Below, one piece after another: positions 1 through 8,473 of a DNA stretch of 64,000 nt. Within the stretch, counting starts at the first letter, position 1, and each line of letters begins with the position of its first letter. The notes beneath the pieces were generated by a model that worked only from the letters and a program-made list of their open reading frames with translations, had not been told where the DNA came from and ran no database searches. Both the position numbers and the translations under genes were made by a program. The stretch is from UBA5336 sp038745855. GTDB taxonomy: Bacteria > Pseudomonadota > Alphaproteobacteria > Caulobacterales > Hyphomonadaceae. The stretch covers positions 66,894 to 130,893 of the forward strand of contig JBCDLC010000004.1 in assembly GCA_038745855.1 (NCBI GenBank), read 5' to 3'.

Positions 1-1
1 G

Positions 2-1123
2 CATGACGTCACCGTCACGCTGATCAACACGGCCGGTTCGGTCGACAATCTGAGGCTTTTGCGCGACGGGGATGCGGACATTGCGCTGGTCCAGGGCGGC
101 TTGGCCAATAGCGGAGATCAGGAGGCGCTGCTGTCGCTGGGCGGCCTTTTCTACGAGCCATTCTGGGTGTTTGTCCGCGAGGACGCTGGGGTGACCGCGT
201 TTGAAGACCTCAAGACCCTGCGCGTATCGATGGGTGGTGAGGGCTCGGGCACGCGCATGCTGGCGGCCGATGTCCGCGGCGAGTATGGCGCCGGTTGGGC
301 CAGCGAAGCGTCCAACCCGATCGCGGGAAGCGCCGCAGCGGACGCGCTGGTTGCCGGCGAGCTTGATGCGGCCGTTTTCACGGCGGGGATCTCGGCGCCC
401 TATGTCGATCGACTGCTACGCTCCCCTGGGATCACACTCTTACCCTTCGACCGGGCGCCCGCCCTATCCCAACGCCGGCCTGCTCTTGATGAAACGGTGC
501 TCCTGCGCGGTGTCGTTGATATCGCGGCGGACACTCCGTCCGAGGACATTCCATTGATTGCTCCAGTGGCCCAATTGGCTGTCCGCAACGACTTGCATCC
601 GGCGATCCAATCCATCCTTCTTGAGGCCGCAACGAGTATCCATCGGGAACATTCCCTGTTGGCGGATGCCGGGACGTTTCCCTCTGGATTGCTCACAGAT
701 CTGCCCCTTTCGGATGAAGCGGGCCGCTTCTATCGGAACGGGCCATCGGCGTTGCGCCGGTATTTCTCCTTCGGGGTCGCGAATTTCCTCGAACGGGCCT
801 GGGTTCTGGCTATTCCGCTTCTGACGTTGCTGTTTCCCCTGGCCCGGGCAGCACCACCAGTCTACCGCTGGCGGATTCGCCGGAAAATCTATGTCTGGTA
901 CAATGATCTCCGCGAGCTTGAGGAAGAAGGTCGCGGCGCTGAAACCGATGAAGCCCGAAATGCAACCCGAAAGAAGTTGGCCCAACTCCAGGCCGAGATC
1001 GGCAAGTTGGATGTGCCGCTGTCCTACAATGATGAAGTCTACCGGCTGCGGAACCATGTGGCCTTCGTCAATCAGTTGCTCGGCAATCTTGATCCGGCCC
1101 AAAAGGTCAGCCCCATGGTGTGA
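2..1123 (+). CDS. TAXI-family TRAP transporter solute-binding protein (5' partial)
   Basis: The frame is open from base 2 and the start lies outside the window; 373 residues are visible. The first residues (GSVDNLRLLRDGDADIALVQ) match the TAXI periplasmic binding family, which delivers substrates to tripartite TRAP carriers. After the binding domain comes a hydrophobic segment encoded near 790-850 (ERAWVLAIPLLTLLFPLA), then a basic, charged cytoplasmic tail with coiled-coil character (RELEEEGRGAETDEARNATR). The protein is therefore probably anchored by its C-terminus rather than free in the periplasm, a variant known in this family. No TRAP membrane subunit is adjacent downstream. The family call is firm; the substrate is unknown. 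Confidence 0.85.
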   Translation, partial: HDVTVTLINTAGSVDNLRLLRDGDADIALVQGGLANSGDQEALLSLGGLFYEPFWVFVREDAGVTAFEDLKTLRVSMGGEGSGTRMLAADVRGEYGAGWASEASNPIAGSAAADALVAGELDAAVFTAGISAPYVDRLLRSPGITLLPFDRAPALSQRRPALDETVLLRGVVDIAADTPSEDIPLIAPVAQLAVRNDLHPAIQSILLEAATSIHREHSLLADAGTFPSGLLTDLPLSDEAGRFYRNGPSALRRYFSFGVANFLERAWVLAIPLLTLLFPLARAAPPVYRWRIRRKIYVWYNDLRELEEEGRGAETDEARNATRKKLAQLQAEIGKLDVPLSYNDEVYRLRNHVAFVNQLLGNLDPAQKVSPMV

Positions 1124-1178
1124 GCGGATCGATTGATCAGTCTAACGCCCATGACTCCAAACCTAGAGGGAGGATGCG

Positions 1179-1610
1179 ATGCCTGCATTTCAACCCACAG
1201 CAAACCAGTTCCGGGCCTTCCGGGATGACGAACATTCGGGGCCAGTTTCCCAAGTCAACTTGCTCAAGTTCAGGGTAAGAGCCGAATACAAGCCCGATGA
1301 TCCCGAATTCGGTGAGGATATCCCCGGCGAGACCGCCTACATCCGCTATTCCGAAGCGTTTACAGCAGCCGCGGCCGAAGTCGGGGGAACCACAACGCTT
1401 CTGGCGGGGGTGGAGCGCTATTTCATTGGCGGCGGGGACTGGGACGGGGTCCTGGTCAACACATTCCCGACCAGGCAAGCATTCATCGCCACCCTGAACC
1501 ATCGGGACTACAAAGCGATGAGCCGCCACCGGGATGCGGGGCTCCTCTGCCAGGACTTGATTGTTACACGCCCACTCTGGCTCCACGGGGAGAAGCAGCC
1601 CGCTTCTTGA
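1179..1610 (+). CDS. DUF1330-like small protein
   Basis: A 143-residue soluble protein with no signal peptide. It resembles DUF1330 proteins, a dimeric alpha/beta-barrel fold of unknown biochemical role: an early VSQVNLLKFR strand, a YIRYSEAFTAAA helix, then a GGGDWDGVLVNTFPTR strand/turn and NHRDYKAMSRHR near the end. ATG at 1179 follows the ribosome site GGGAGG with 5 bases between. It follows the TAXI gene by 55 bases on the same strand, so co-transcription is possible. The function cannot be read from the sequence. Confidence 0.7.
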   Translation: MPAFQPTANQFRAFRDDEHSGPVSQVNLLKFRVRAEYKPDDPEFGEDIPGETAYIRYSEAFTAAAAEVGGTTTLLAGVERYFIGGGDWDGVLVNTFPTRQAFIATLNHRDYKAMSRHRDAGLLCQDLIVTRPLWLHGEKQPAS

Positions 1611-1616
1611 GCAGGG

Positions 1617-2084
1617 TTAGGCGATCAGCAGTATGGCGCAGATTGCCTCCAGGCCATCACGGTCGTCGGCATCGAAAGCGTCCCGCTCGGTCGAGTCCAC
1701 GTCGAGGACCGCAGCGAGCGCGCCGCTGGCGTCTAAGACGGGGACAACAATCTCCGATTTCGAAGCGGCGTCGCATGCGATGTGGCCGGGAAAGGCATCA
1801 ACGTCGGGCACGATAACGGTTTCTCGGCGCTCAGCCGAGGTTCCGCAGACACCGTTTCCGATAGGAATTCGAAGGCAACCGAGCGTGCCCTGATAGGGCC
1901 CGACAACGAGCGTTCCGGGATCACGGGGATCGACGATGTAGAATCCGGTCCAGAAAAATCTGGGCTTGAATGCCTGTGATAGCAGACAGGCGGCCGTTGC
2001 GTAGCGCGCGGTCGTGAAGGTCTCCCCCGCGACAACACTCGCAATCTCGGCCTTCAGGGCCGCATAGGCTTCGATTTTCGACAC
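1617..2084 (-). CDS. msrC: GAF-domain free methionine-(R)-sulfoxide reductase
   Basis: A 155-residue single GAF domain. fRMsr enzymes reduce free methionine-R-sulfoxide in the cytoplasm using thioredoxin and catalytic cysteines. The expected three cysteines are present: Cys70 in QGTLGCLRI, Cys80 in GNGVCGT and Cys104 in FPGHIACDAASKSEIVVP, which is the diagnostic stretch. Length is normal for the family. It is divergent from the DUF4129 operon, sharing a ~110 bp promoter region, and its 3' end nearly meets that of the DUF1330 gene. It is a stand-alone oxidative-damage repair gene. Confidence 0.88.
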   Translation of the reverse strand: MSKIEAYAALKAEIASVVAGETFTTARYATAACLLSQAFKPRFFWTGFYIVDPRDPGTLVVGPYQGTLGCLRIPIGNGVCGTSAERRETVIVPDVDAFPGHIACDAASKSEIVVPVLDASGALAAVLDVDSTERDAFDADDRDGLEAICAILLIA

Positions 2085-2196
2085 GCTGTTTCCTAAGCCT
2101 CAATCTATGGGTCGCACAACAGGCATGGACCGTTAGGGAGCGGTTTGGCATCGTCTGTTTCGTCAGTGTCTATGGCCCCAAGGGAGTACGGCCCCG

Positions 2197-2970
2197 GTGG
2201 ATAAAAGCCTCGCATCTTCAGAGTGGTCGGTGCGTTTTTCTGCGATGGCGATCGGCATGGTGCTGGTATTGTCTTCTGTCGTCGTGACCCCGCCCTCTGC
2301 CCACGCGCAGGACGAAACCGCAGGGCCGGCAGCAGAGCCTGACGCGCTGGAAGCCATTTACGAGCGCTTCCTGGAAGATGACGAGTTGCAATTCTCCATT
2401 CCCGAGGCGGAACCGCTTGAGGCCAGAGATCCACCTCCACAGTGGCTCGAGGCAACCCTGCGTTTCTTTGCTGACGTGCTCCGATGGCTCGGCCCGGTCT
2501 TGCGCGTGCTTTTCTACGTCATATGCGCGGTCGGGATCATCGCCATAGGCTGGTATGTGGCCCAACGTTTTCTGGGCGTTGGCGCGCCCTCGTCCAGGCG
2601 TGAAAAGCTCTCCGACTACGAGGACAGCATCGCTCAACCATTTCGCCCCGACGCCGCCGTGGCGCGTTCTCTGCTCGAGGAAGCCGACGCGCTGGCCGCC
2701 CAGGGCCGCTTTGCCGAGGCTGTTCACCTGCTTCTTTTCCGATCCATTGAGGATATTCAGACGCGGCGCGAGGGCGGGGTGCCCAAAAGCCTCACCGCGC
2801 GAGAAATCGAACAGCTCGACTCGCTGCCAGAACGGGCCCGCTTCGGCTTGTCGCCTATCATCGCCATTGTCGAGCGAAGCTTCTTTGGCGGCCGTAATGT
2901 GGATCGCGACGGATGGCAGTCCGCGCGGTCGTCGTACGAAGATTTCGCTTTTGGGGAGGTATGGACGTGA
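2197..2970 (+). CDS. DUF4129 domain membrane protein
   Basis: A 257-residue protein and first gene of a six-gene overlapping operon. It starts at GTG with AAGGGAG about ten bases upstream. Residues ~16-38 form a signal peptide ending in AHA. A long extracytoplasmic stretch follows, then a transmembrane helix at ~103-123 (LFYVICAVGIIAIGWYV). The C-terminal ~100 residues (LLEEADALAAQGRFAEAVHL and beyond) match DUF4129, often found beside MoxR and DUF58 proteins and sometimes fused to transglutaminase domains. The function is unknown; the context suggests an envelope-associated complex with its MoxR chaperone. Confidence 0.8.
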   Translation: MDKSLASSEWSVRFSAMAIGMVLVLSSVVVTPPSAHAQDETAGPAAEPDALEAIYERFLEDDELQFSIPEAEPLEARDPPPQWLEATLRFFADVLRWLGPVLRVLFYVICAVGIIAIGWYVAQRFLGVGAPSSRREKLSDYEDSIAQPFRPDAAVARSLLEEADALAAQGRFAEAVHLLLFRSIEDIQTRREGGVPKSLTAREIEQLDSLPERARFGLSPIIAIVERSFFGGRNVDRDGWQSARSSYEDFAFGEVWT

Positions 2971-4175
2971 ACCAGCGCACCAACACGGCCAGCCCCTTCT
3001 CAGCGAAGCTCGTCGGCCTGATGATTGCCGTCGGCCTGTTCGGTTTCATGGCGGTCACAGTGCTGACGGCGTGGTCACCTGAATTGCGCGACAAGAACAG
3101 GGCAGGTCTGCATCCCTATTCGACGTCGGCGCTAGGCTATGGCGGCATTGTCCGCCTGCTAGAAGAAAGGGGCGACCCGGTATCGGTCAGCCGGTTCGAC
3201 CGAGATCTCGAAGACTATACCGAGGCGCTGAAAGTGCTCACGCTGACGCCATTCGGGATGCAAGAAGCCCTCGAAGACCTGGACCTGCGGGGCAATGCCC
3301 TCATCATCCTACCCAAGCGTTCGGGCACCACCGATCCGGTCAATCCGAAATGGCAATCATCGGTCTGGTACAACCCCGAGAGCAGCATAGCGGCGTTGCT
3401 CAACCCGTTCGATACCGATGCTTCGATCTGGCAGGTGCGTGCGCCCGCCTATCTCGAAGCCGAATTCGGACGTTTCAAACCTGCGTTTGATGGCGACATC
3501 CAGCTTATCCGGTCCGATCGGCTGGAACCTGTCATGTCGACAGCTGCCGGCATGGTGGTCGCCCAAGTTCCAGACAGGGACATCTTCATTCTGTCTGACC
3601 CCGATCTCGTGAATACGATCGGTCTCGGCACGTTCGAGCGCGCCCGTTTTGCGACTGCGCTCTTGGACTGGTTACGCTATGACAATCGCCAGACGCCCAT
3701 CGTTTTTGATGCAACGCTGCATGGTTTCGAACAGGCCCAATCGGTCCTTCAGATGATGTTTGACGTGCCGTTCCTCGGCGCAACGCTCATCGTTGTTGCC
3801 GTGTTCCTGATGTTTGGGTGGGCGGGCTTTGTCCGATTTGGAGCGCCGGAGCCCGAAGGCAGAGCCATAGCGCTGGGTAAGGAAGCCCTCACTGATAGTA
3901 CGGCGGGGCTGATCACAATGACAGGCCGCGAGCGCCGCCTGGCGCCTGGCTACCTTGCCCTGACCCGGCGCGCGGCAAGCCGAGCAATTGCTGCGCCGCG
4001 CACGCTGACCGATGACCAACTCAACGACCTGCTTGAGCGGGTGAGCCCAAAGGACGGCCAAGGGTTCATCGAACTCGCCGATGCAACGGCAAACCCGGCG
4101 ACGTCGCGCGAAGACCTCTTGATCAAGGCCCGGCGCCTTTTCCAGTGGCGCAAGGAGACTAGCCATGGACACTGA
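2967..4175 (+). CDS. DUF4350 domain membrane protein
   Basis: About 402 residues. I prefer GTG at 2967, which overlaps the previous stop as GTGA and sits 7 bases after GGAGG; ATG at 2961 is in frame but abuts the ribosome site. One N-terminal transmembrane helix (KLVGLMIAVGLFGFMAVTVL) precedes a DUF4350-type domain (ALGYGGIVRLLEERGDPVSV, then a strand FILSDPDLVN). A second helix follows (LIVVAVFLMFGWAGFVRFG) and then a cytoplasmic tail. DUF4350 proteins regularly accompany MoxR/DUF58/DUF4129 genes and are thought to bind a ligand or partner, but none has been defined here. Confidence 0.78.
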   Translation: MNQRTNTASPFSAKLVGLMIAVGLFGFMAVTVLTAWSPELRDKNRAGLHPYSTSALGYGGIVRLLEERGDPVSVSRFDRDLEDYTEALKVLTLTPFGMQEALEDLDLRGNALIILPKRSGTTDPVNPKWQSSVWYNPESSIAALLNPFDTDASIWQVRAPAYLEAEFGRFKPAFDGDIQLIRSDRLEPVMSTAAGMVVAQVPDRDIFILSDPDLVNTIGLGTFERARFATALLDWLRYDNRQTPIVFDATLHGFEQAQSVLQMMFDVPFLGATLIVVAVFLMFGWAGFVRFGAPEPEGRAIALGKEALTDSTAGLITMTGRERRLAPGYLALTRRAASRAIAAPRTLTDDQLNDLLERVSPKDGQGFIELADATANPATSREDLLIKARRLFQWRKETSHGH

Positions 4176-5142
4176 AACAGACATCCTCGACGTGCGGGCG
4201 GTCGGCCGCCTCGCCGACCAGATCCGTCATGAGGTCCGCAAGGCGATCATTGGCCAGTCCGAGAGCGTGGATCTGATGCTGATCAGCCTGTTCTCGTCGG
4301 GGCATATCCTGCTCGAAGGCGCACCAGGCACGGCCAAAACACTGCTGGCTCAGACTTTTTCCGAAGCGATCTCCCTCCAGTTCGGGCGTATACAATTCAC
4401 CCCGGATCTCATGCCTGGCGATGTTTTGGGCACGAATATCTTCAATTTCCAGACGAACGCCTTCGCGCTCACGCGCGGCCCGATTTTCACCGACATTCTC
4501 CTTGCCGACGAGATCAATCGGACCCCTCCCAAGACGCAGGCGGCCCTTCTCGAAGCCATGCAGGAGCGCAAGGTCACAATCGACGGCGAGCGCTATCCCC
4601 TCAATGACCGGTTCATGGTGATCGCCACCCAGAACCCGCTTGAACAGCAGGGCACCTATCCACTGCCGGAGGCGCAGCTCGACCGCTTCCTGTTCAAGCA
4701 CGTTCTCTCTTTTCCCAGCCGCGACGATGAAATCGCCATCGTCAGCGGTCACGGCCAGCGCGCGGGTATGAAGACGGCCAAGTCCTTTGGTGTGCAGTCA
4801 GTTGTTTCCGCCGATGACCTCAACGCCGCTGTCCAGGCTGTGTCCAGCGTGAAGATCAAAGACGACATCGTTGCGTATATCGTCGATATCGTCCGGGCGA
4901 CGCGTGAGAACCCGTCCCTCGAGGCGGGGGCCAGCCCCCGCGCAGCAGCAGCCATCGCAGCGGCTTCGCGGGCGCGGGCAGCGCTGGAAGGGCGCGATTT
5001 CGTTATCCCCGACGACGTCAAACAGCTCGCGCAACCGGCGCTGCGTCACCGTGTGCTGCTTTCGCCGGCCGCCGAAATCGAAGGCCGTACAACAGTTGAA
5101 ACGCTGGCTGCGATACTCGAACAGACGGCGGCGCCCCGTTGA
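4165..5142 (+). CDS. MoxR-family AAA+ ATPase
   Basis: A 325-residue cytoplasmic ATPase. Walker A is GAPGTAKT at residues 52-59 and Walker B is LLADEINR. The sensor-1 region (VIATQNPLEQQGTYPLPEAQ) and the arginine-rich C-terminal lid typical of MoxR are present. MoxR ATPases act as chaperones that mature or remodel vWA-domain partners, and the next gene is a DUF58 protein of that class. ATG at 4165 overlaps the upstream gene by 11 bases and its stop overlaps the next start, so translation is coupled. The family assignment is very firm. Confidence 0.95.
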   Translation: MDTETDILDVRAVGRLADQIRHEVRKAIIGQSESVDLMLISLFSSGHILLEGAPGTAKTLLAQTFSEAISLQFGRIQFTPDLMPGDVLGTNIFNFQTNAFALTRGPIFTDILLADEINRTPPKTQAALLEAMQERKVTIDGERYPLNDRFMVIATQNPLEQQGTYPLPEAQLDRFLFKHVLSFPSRDDEIAIVSGHGQRAGMKTAKSFGVQSVVSADDLNAAVQAVSSVKIKDDIVAYIVDIVRATRENPSLEAGASPRAAAAIAAASRARAALEGRDFVIPDDVKQLAQPALRHRVLLSPAAEIEGRTTVETLAAILEQTAAPR

Positions 5143-6452
5143 TCTATCCCACGCCCCTGGCCATTGCCCTGATGGCAGCTGGCGTGCCCGTCGCGCTCAC
5201 TCTGGCTGTCTTGGCGCCAGGGCTATGGACCCTCTCGGCGGGGTGGATCGCCGCTATCGGAGCGCTGCTTTTTGCAGATGCGGTTCTGGCAGCCAAAACA
5301 CAGGCCGTGCGGACCAATATCGATGCGCCGCCGCTTCTCTACATGGGCGGCACACAGTCTTTGTCTTTTACGATGGCGTTTGAGCGGGGGCCCACACCAG
5401 AAATCGTAGAGCTCCGTCTCGAGGTAGGCGAGCGGCTGACGCCGCTTCTGACCAAGCGGCTCAAGGGTTTTCCTGGCGGAGCACACGAAACCAATTTCGA
5501 ATTGACACCATTACGCCGAGGGGACGCCCGGCTCACGGAGGTTTGGGCGCGGTGGAAGGGACCGTTTGGCTTGGTTTGGAAGCGATACCGGTCCGATCTC
5601 GATATCAGCCTGCCGGTGACGCCAAACACGCGCTGGGTCCAGGATGAAGCCATCCGGCTATATGCTCGCGACGCTGATTTCGGCATCAAATCCCAGATCG
5701 ACCGCGGGGATGGCAGCGAATTCGATGCGCTTCGCGAGTTCGCCACTGGAATGGATCCCCGATCCATCGACTGGAAGCATTCTGCGCGGCACAGGGACCT
5801 CCTGGCCAAGGAATTCCGCACCGAGCGTAACCATAACATCGTCTTCGCGTTCGATACGGGGCGCCTCATGAGCGAGCCGCTCGATGGAGTCCCCAAGCTC
5901 GATCGCGCGATCAACGCGGCTCTTCTGCTGGCCTACGTATCCCTTCGATCGGGCGACAAGACCATGGTGTTTGGCTTCGGCGCCCGTCCGGGGCTCGCCA
6001 CAGGGCACTTGATGGGCACACGGGCGTTTCCGCGCCTGCAAATGCTGGCGTCCCGGCTCGATTATTCAACCGATGAGGCCAACTACACCGTCGCCTTGTC
6101 CGATCTCGCTGGCCGGCTGAACCGCCGGAGCCTGATCATCCTTTTCACCGATTTTATCGACACCATCTCTGCCGAACTGATGCTTGAGAATGTCCGCCGA
6201 TTGGTGGACCGGCATCTGGTGGTTTTTGCGACCTTCGAGGATGCATCGCTTCAAACCTTTATCGATGCGCCGCCGCTGGGCGTCGAGGATGTTGGCCGTG
6301 CGGTCATTGCTGACGGCCTTTTGCGGGACCGGGAGGTTGTGTTCCGGAGGCTCCAGCGGCTGGGTGCGCAGGTTATTGAAACAAAGCCAGATCAGTTCGG
6401 CTCTGAACTCGTGTCCCGTTACCTGCAGATCAAGCGGCGGGAAATGCTATGA
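5139..6452 (+). CDS. DUF58 (vWA-like) protein
   Basis: A 437-residue protein starting at TTG (overlap TTGA with moxR). Two N-terminal hydrophobic helices are followed by a beta-rich region and the DUF58 signature (EFDALREFATGMDPRSIDWK, then HRDLLAKEF). The C-terminal half has a vWA-type fold, with FAFDTGRLMSEP in place of a canonical DxSxS metal site, so the metal-ion adhesion site is probably degenerate. DUF58 proteins are the expected partners of MoxR chaperones. The complex is likely at the inner membrane; its target is unknown. Confidence 0.9.
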   Translation: MIYPTPLAIALMAAGVPVALTLAVLAPGLWTLSAGWIAAIGALLFADAVLAAKTQAVRTNIDAPPLLYMGGTQSLSFTMAFERGPTPEIVELRLEVGERLTPLLTKRLKGFPGGAHETNFELTPLRRGDARLTEVWARWKGPFGLVWKRYRSDLDISLPVTPNTRWVQDEAIRLYARDADFGIKSQIDRGDGSEFDALREFATGMDPRSIDWKHSARHRDLLAKEFRTERNHNIVFAFDTGRLMSEPLDGVPKLDRAINAALLLAYVSLRSGDKTMVFGFGARPGLATGHLMGTRAFPRLQMLASRLDYSTDEANYTVALSDLAGRLNRRSLIILFTDFIDTISAELMLENVRRLVDRHLVVFATFEDASLQTFIDAPPLGVEDVGRAVIADGLLRDREVVFRRLQRLGAQVIETKPDQFGSELVSRYLQIKRREML

Positions 6453-7489
6453 CAGACGTGCTGAAATCGTACCGCTTCCGGGAGGAGCGTGAGGCCGGCT
6501 GGCAGGCACTCGAGACAATCCTGAAACGGGCCGAGAGCAAGGGCGTCCGTTCGCTCAGCGACGAAGACATGATGGCACTTCCGGGCCTTTATCGGCAGGC
6601 CGTCTCATCCCTGTCTGTGGCCCGGAACATATCGCTCGATAGAAACCTCGTGACCTATCTCGAGAGCCTCTGCACCCGGGCCTATTTCTTTGTGTACGGC
6701 ACGCGAACCACTCTAAACCAACGCCTGGTTCGCTTTTTCAGCTCAGATTGGCCTGAGGCCGTTCGGTCCGCATGGGGGGCCACCCTTCTGGCGGCATTTT
6801 GCATGTTTGGCATGGCACTGCTGGCGTTCCTGCTTTGCATGAGTGACATGGAGTGGTTTTGGAGTTTCTCAGCGTCAATCATGGGTGACCGGACTCCAAA
6901 CGCATCGACCGAGTACTTGCGTTCGACCCTCTATGACGGCGGCGCGGCCTCCGAGGACATGTTGGCCGCGTTCGCGGGACGACTGTTCTCGAATAACAGC
7001 CAGGTTGCGCTCTATGCCTTCGCACTTGGGTTTGCTTTCGGTGTTCCGACCGCTTTCCTGCTGGCTTACAATGGTGCGATCCTCGGCGCCTTCTGCGCGC
7101 TCTTCTTCGACCGTGGACTCGGCTATGAGGTGATGGGATGGCTGCTGATCCACGGGGTTACTGAGCTATTCGCAATCGTCCTGGCTGGTGCGGCTGGCTT
7201 CCTGATCGGGGGCGCTGTTGCTTTTCCCGGCCGGCTATCGCGATTGGACTCGGCGAAGAAGGCAGGGAACTCGGCGGCCACCATCGCTGCTGGCTGCGTT
7301 GTCATGCTCTTTCTCGCAGCTTTGCTGGAAGCGTTCGGGCGGCAGCTGATTAATGTGGACGAAGTCCGGTATGCGATTGCCGGGACGACACTCCTGTTGT
7401 GGTTCGGATATTTCTACCTGCCCCGAAACCGGTCCAACGTAGACAATAGCCCAATTGGCGGTGCTGATCCTTCGAGGCTGAGACCGTGA
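6449..7489 (+). CDS. Stage II sporulation protein M-like membrane protein
   Basis: A 346-residue polytopic membrane protein with at least five hydrophobic segments. An N-terminal cytoplasmic helical domain has the motif ALPGLYRQAVSSLSVAR, and the SpoIIM core (NNSQVALYAFALGFAFGVPT, then LLIHGVTELFAIVLAGAAGF) follows. In Bacillus SpoIIM belongs to the DMP complex of engulfment. Here there are no sporulation genes, and the protein sits in the MoxR/DUF58 operon, as is common in proteobacteria. ATG overlaps the DUF58 stop (ATGA-type). The role is probably in envelope remodelling or membrane transport. Confidence 0.85.
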   Translation: MTDVLKSYRFREEREAGWQALETILKRAESKGVRSLSDEDMMALPGLYRQAVSSLSVARNISLDRNLVTYLESLCTRAYFFVYGTRTTLNQRLVRFFSSDWPEAVRSAWGATLLAAFCMFGMALLAFLLCMSDMEWFWSFSASIMGDRTPNASTEYLRSTLYDGGAASEDMLAAFAGRLFSNNSQVALYAFALGFAFGVPTAFLLAYNGAILGAFCALFFDRGLGYEVMGWLLIHGVTELFAIVLAGAAGFLIGGAVAFPGRLSRLDSAKKAGNSAATIAAGCVVMLFLAALLEAFGRQLINVDEVRYAIAGTTLLLWFGYFYLPRNRSNVDNSPIGGADPSRLRP

Positions 7490-8433
7490 CGGGCGCATCG
7501 ACTGCTACACAAACGCGGGGCTCGGGCGTATCGGTTGACGGCGCCCGCCAACGCGCCCTGCGAAAGCTCCGCCACGACCAGACGGCCAAGCGCGAGCGGA
7601 CGCTCGTTACGCCCGAGGGCGCTGCGCTCACCCTCACGATCGGAACGTTTGGCGAGCGCGCCGGCGCGTTCATTATCGACTTCGTCATCCAGTGGACTGT
7701 CGTGCTCGTTGTTGTCTTTTCCGTCCTCGGTATCGCAGCTCAGATGGGCTTCGGCGCGTGGAATATTGCTGGCAGCTTTATCGGCGTGTTCATCTTCCTC
7801 TTCCGCAATTTCTATTTCGTCTATTTCGAGATGGGCCGGCGGTCTGCCACACCGGGCAAGCGGCTGATCGGCTTGCGGGTTGCGGCGCGGAACGGCGGTC
7901 AACTGAAGGCCAATGCCGTCTTGGCCCGAAACTTCATACGGGAGATCGAGATCGGGCTTCCGTTCAGCTTCCTGTTCATGGGCGGTGACCAGGTGAACGC
8001 CTGGATCGGGATTTTCGGCTTCATGTGGGCCAGCGTGTTCATGCTGTTCCCGCTGTTCAACCGTGACCGGCTGCGCGCGGGCGACCTGATCGCAGGAACA
8101 TGGGTCCTGCATTCGCCGAAGGTAAAGCTTGCGGGCGATATCAGCCAGTCCAGCTTAGCAAGCGGTCAGCAAGGCCGTTTTGCCTTCACGCCTGCCCAGG
8201 CCGATGCCTACGGCATCCATGAGCTGCACGTGCTCGAACAGGTGCTCCGCAACGCCAATGCCGACACCCGGACAGAAGTCGCCGATCGGATCCGCGCGAA
8301 GATCAGTTGGGCCCGAACCCCCGGCGAACGCGATATCGACTTCCTTGAAGCCTATTACGCCGCGCTGCGGCAGCGCCTCGAACAACGGATGCTTTTCGGG
8401 GACCGCAAGGAAGACAAGTTCGATATGAGGTGA
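7486..8433 (+). CDS. RDD family membrane protein
   Basis: A 315-residue protein starting at GTG, overlapping the spoIIM-like stop by 4 bases; last gene of the operon. The central part is an RDD domain: a first helix with the paired-charge motif (GERAGAFIIDFVIQWTVV), then ARNGGQLKANAVLARNFIRE and NRDRLRAGDLIAGTWVL. The C-terminal ~100 residues are soluble and helical (ELHVLEQVLRNANADTRTEV). RDD proteins have been linked to ion or osmolyte transport, but most are uncharacterised. About 40 bases separate it from the converging DUF4340 gene, with no clear terminator. Confidence 0.87.
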   Translation: MTGASTATQTRGSGVSVDGARQRALRKLRHDQTAKRERTLVTPEGAALTLTIGTFGERAGAFIIDFVIQWTVVLVVVFSVLGIAAQMGFGAWNIAGSFIGVFIFLFRNFYFVYFEMGRRSATPGKRLIGLRVAARNGGQLKANAVLARNFIREIEIGLPFSFLFMGGDQVNAWIGIFGFMWASVFMLFPLFNRDRLRAGDLIAGTWVLHSPKVKLAGDISQSSLASGQQGRFAFTPAQADAYGIHELHVLEQVLRNANADTRTEVADRIRAKISWARTPGERDIDFLEAYYAALRQRLEQRMLFGDRKEDKFDMR

Positions 8434-8473
8434 GGGGCGGCCGCGTCGTCTCCGCAAGTCTGCAGCAATACAC

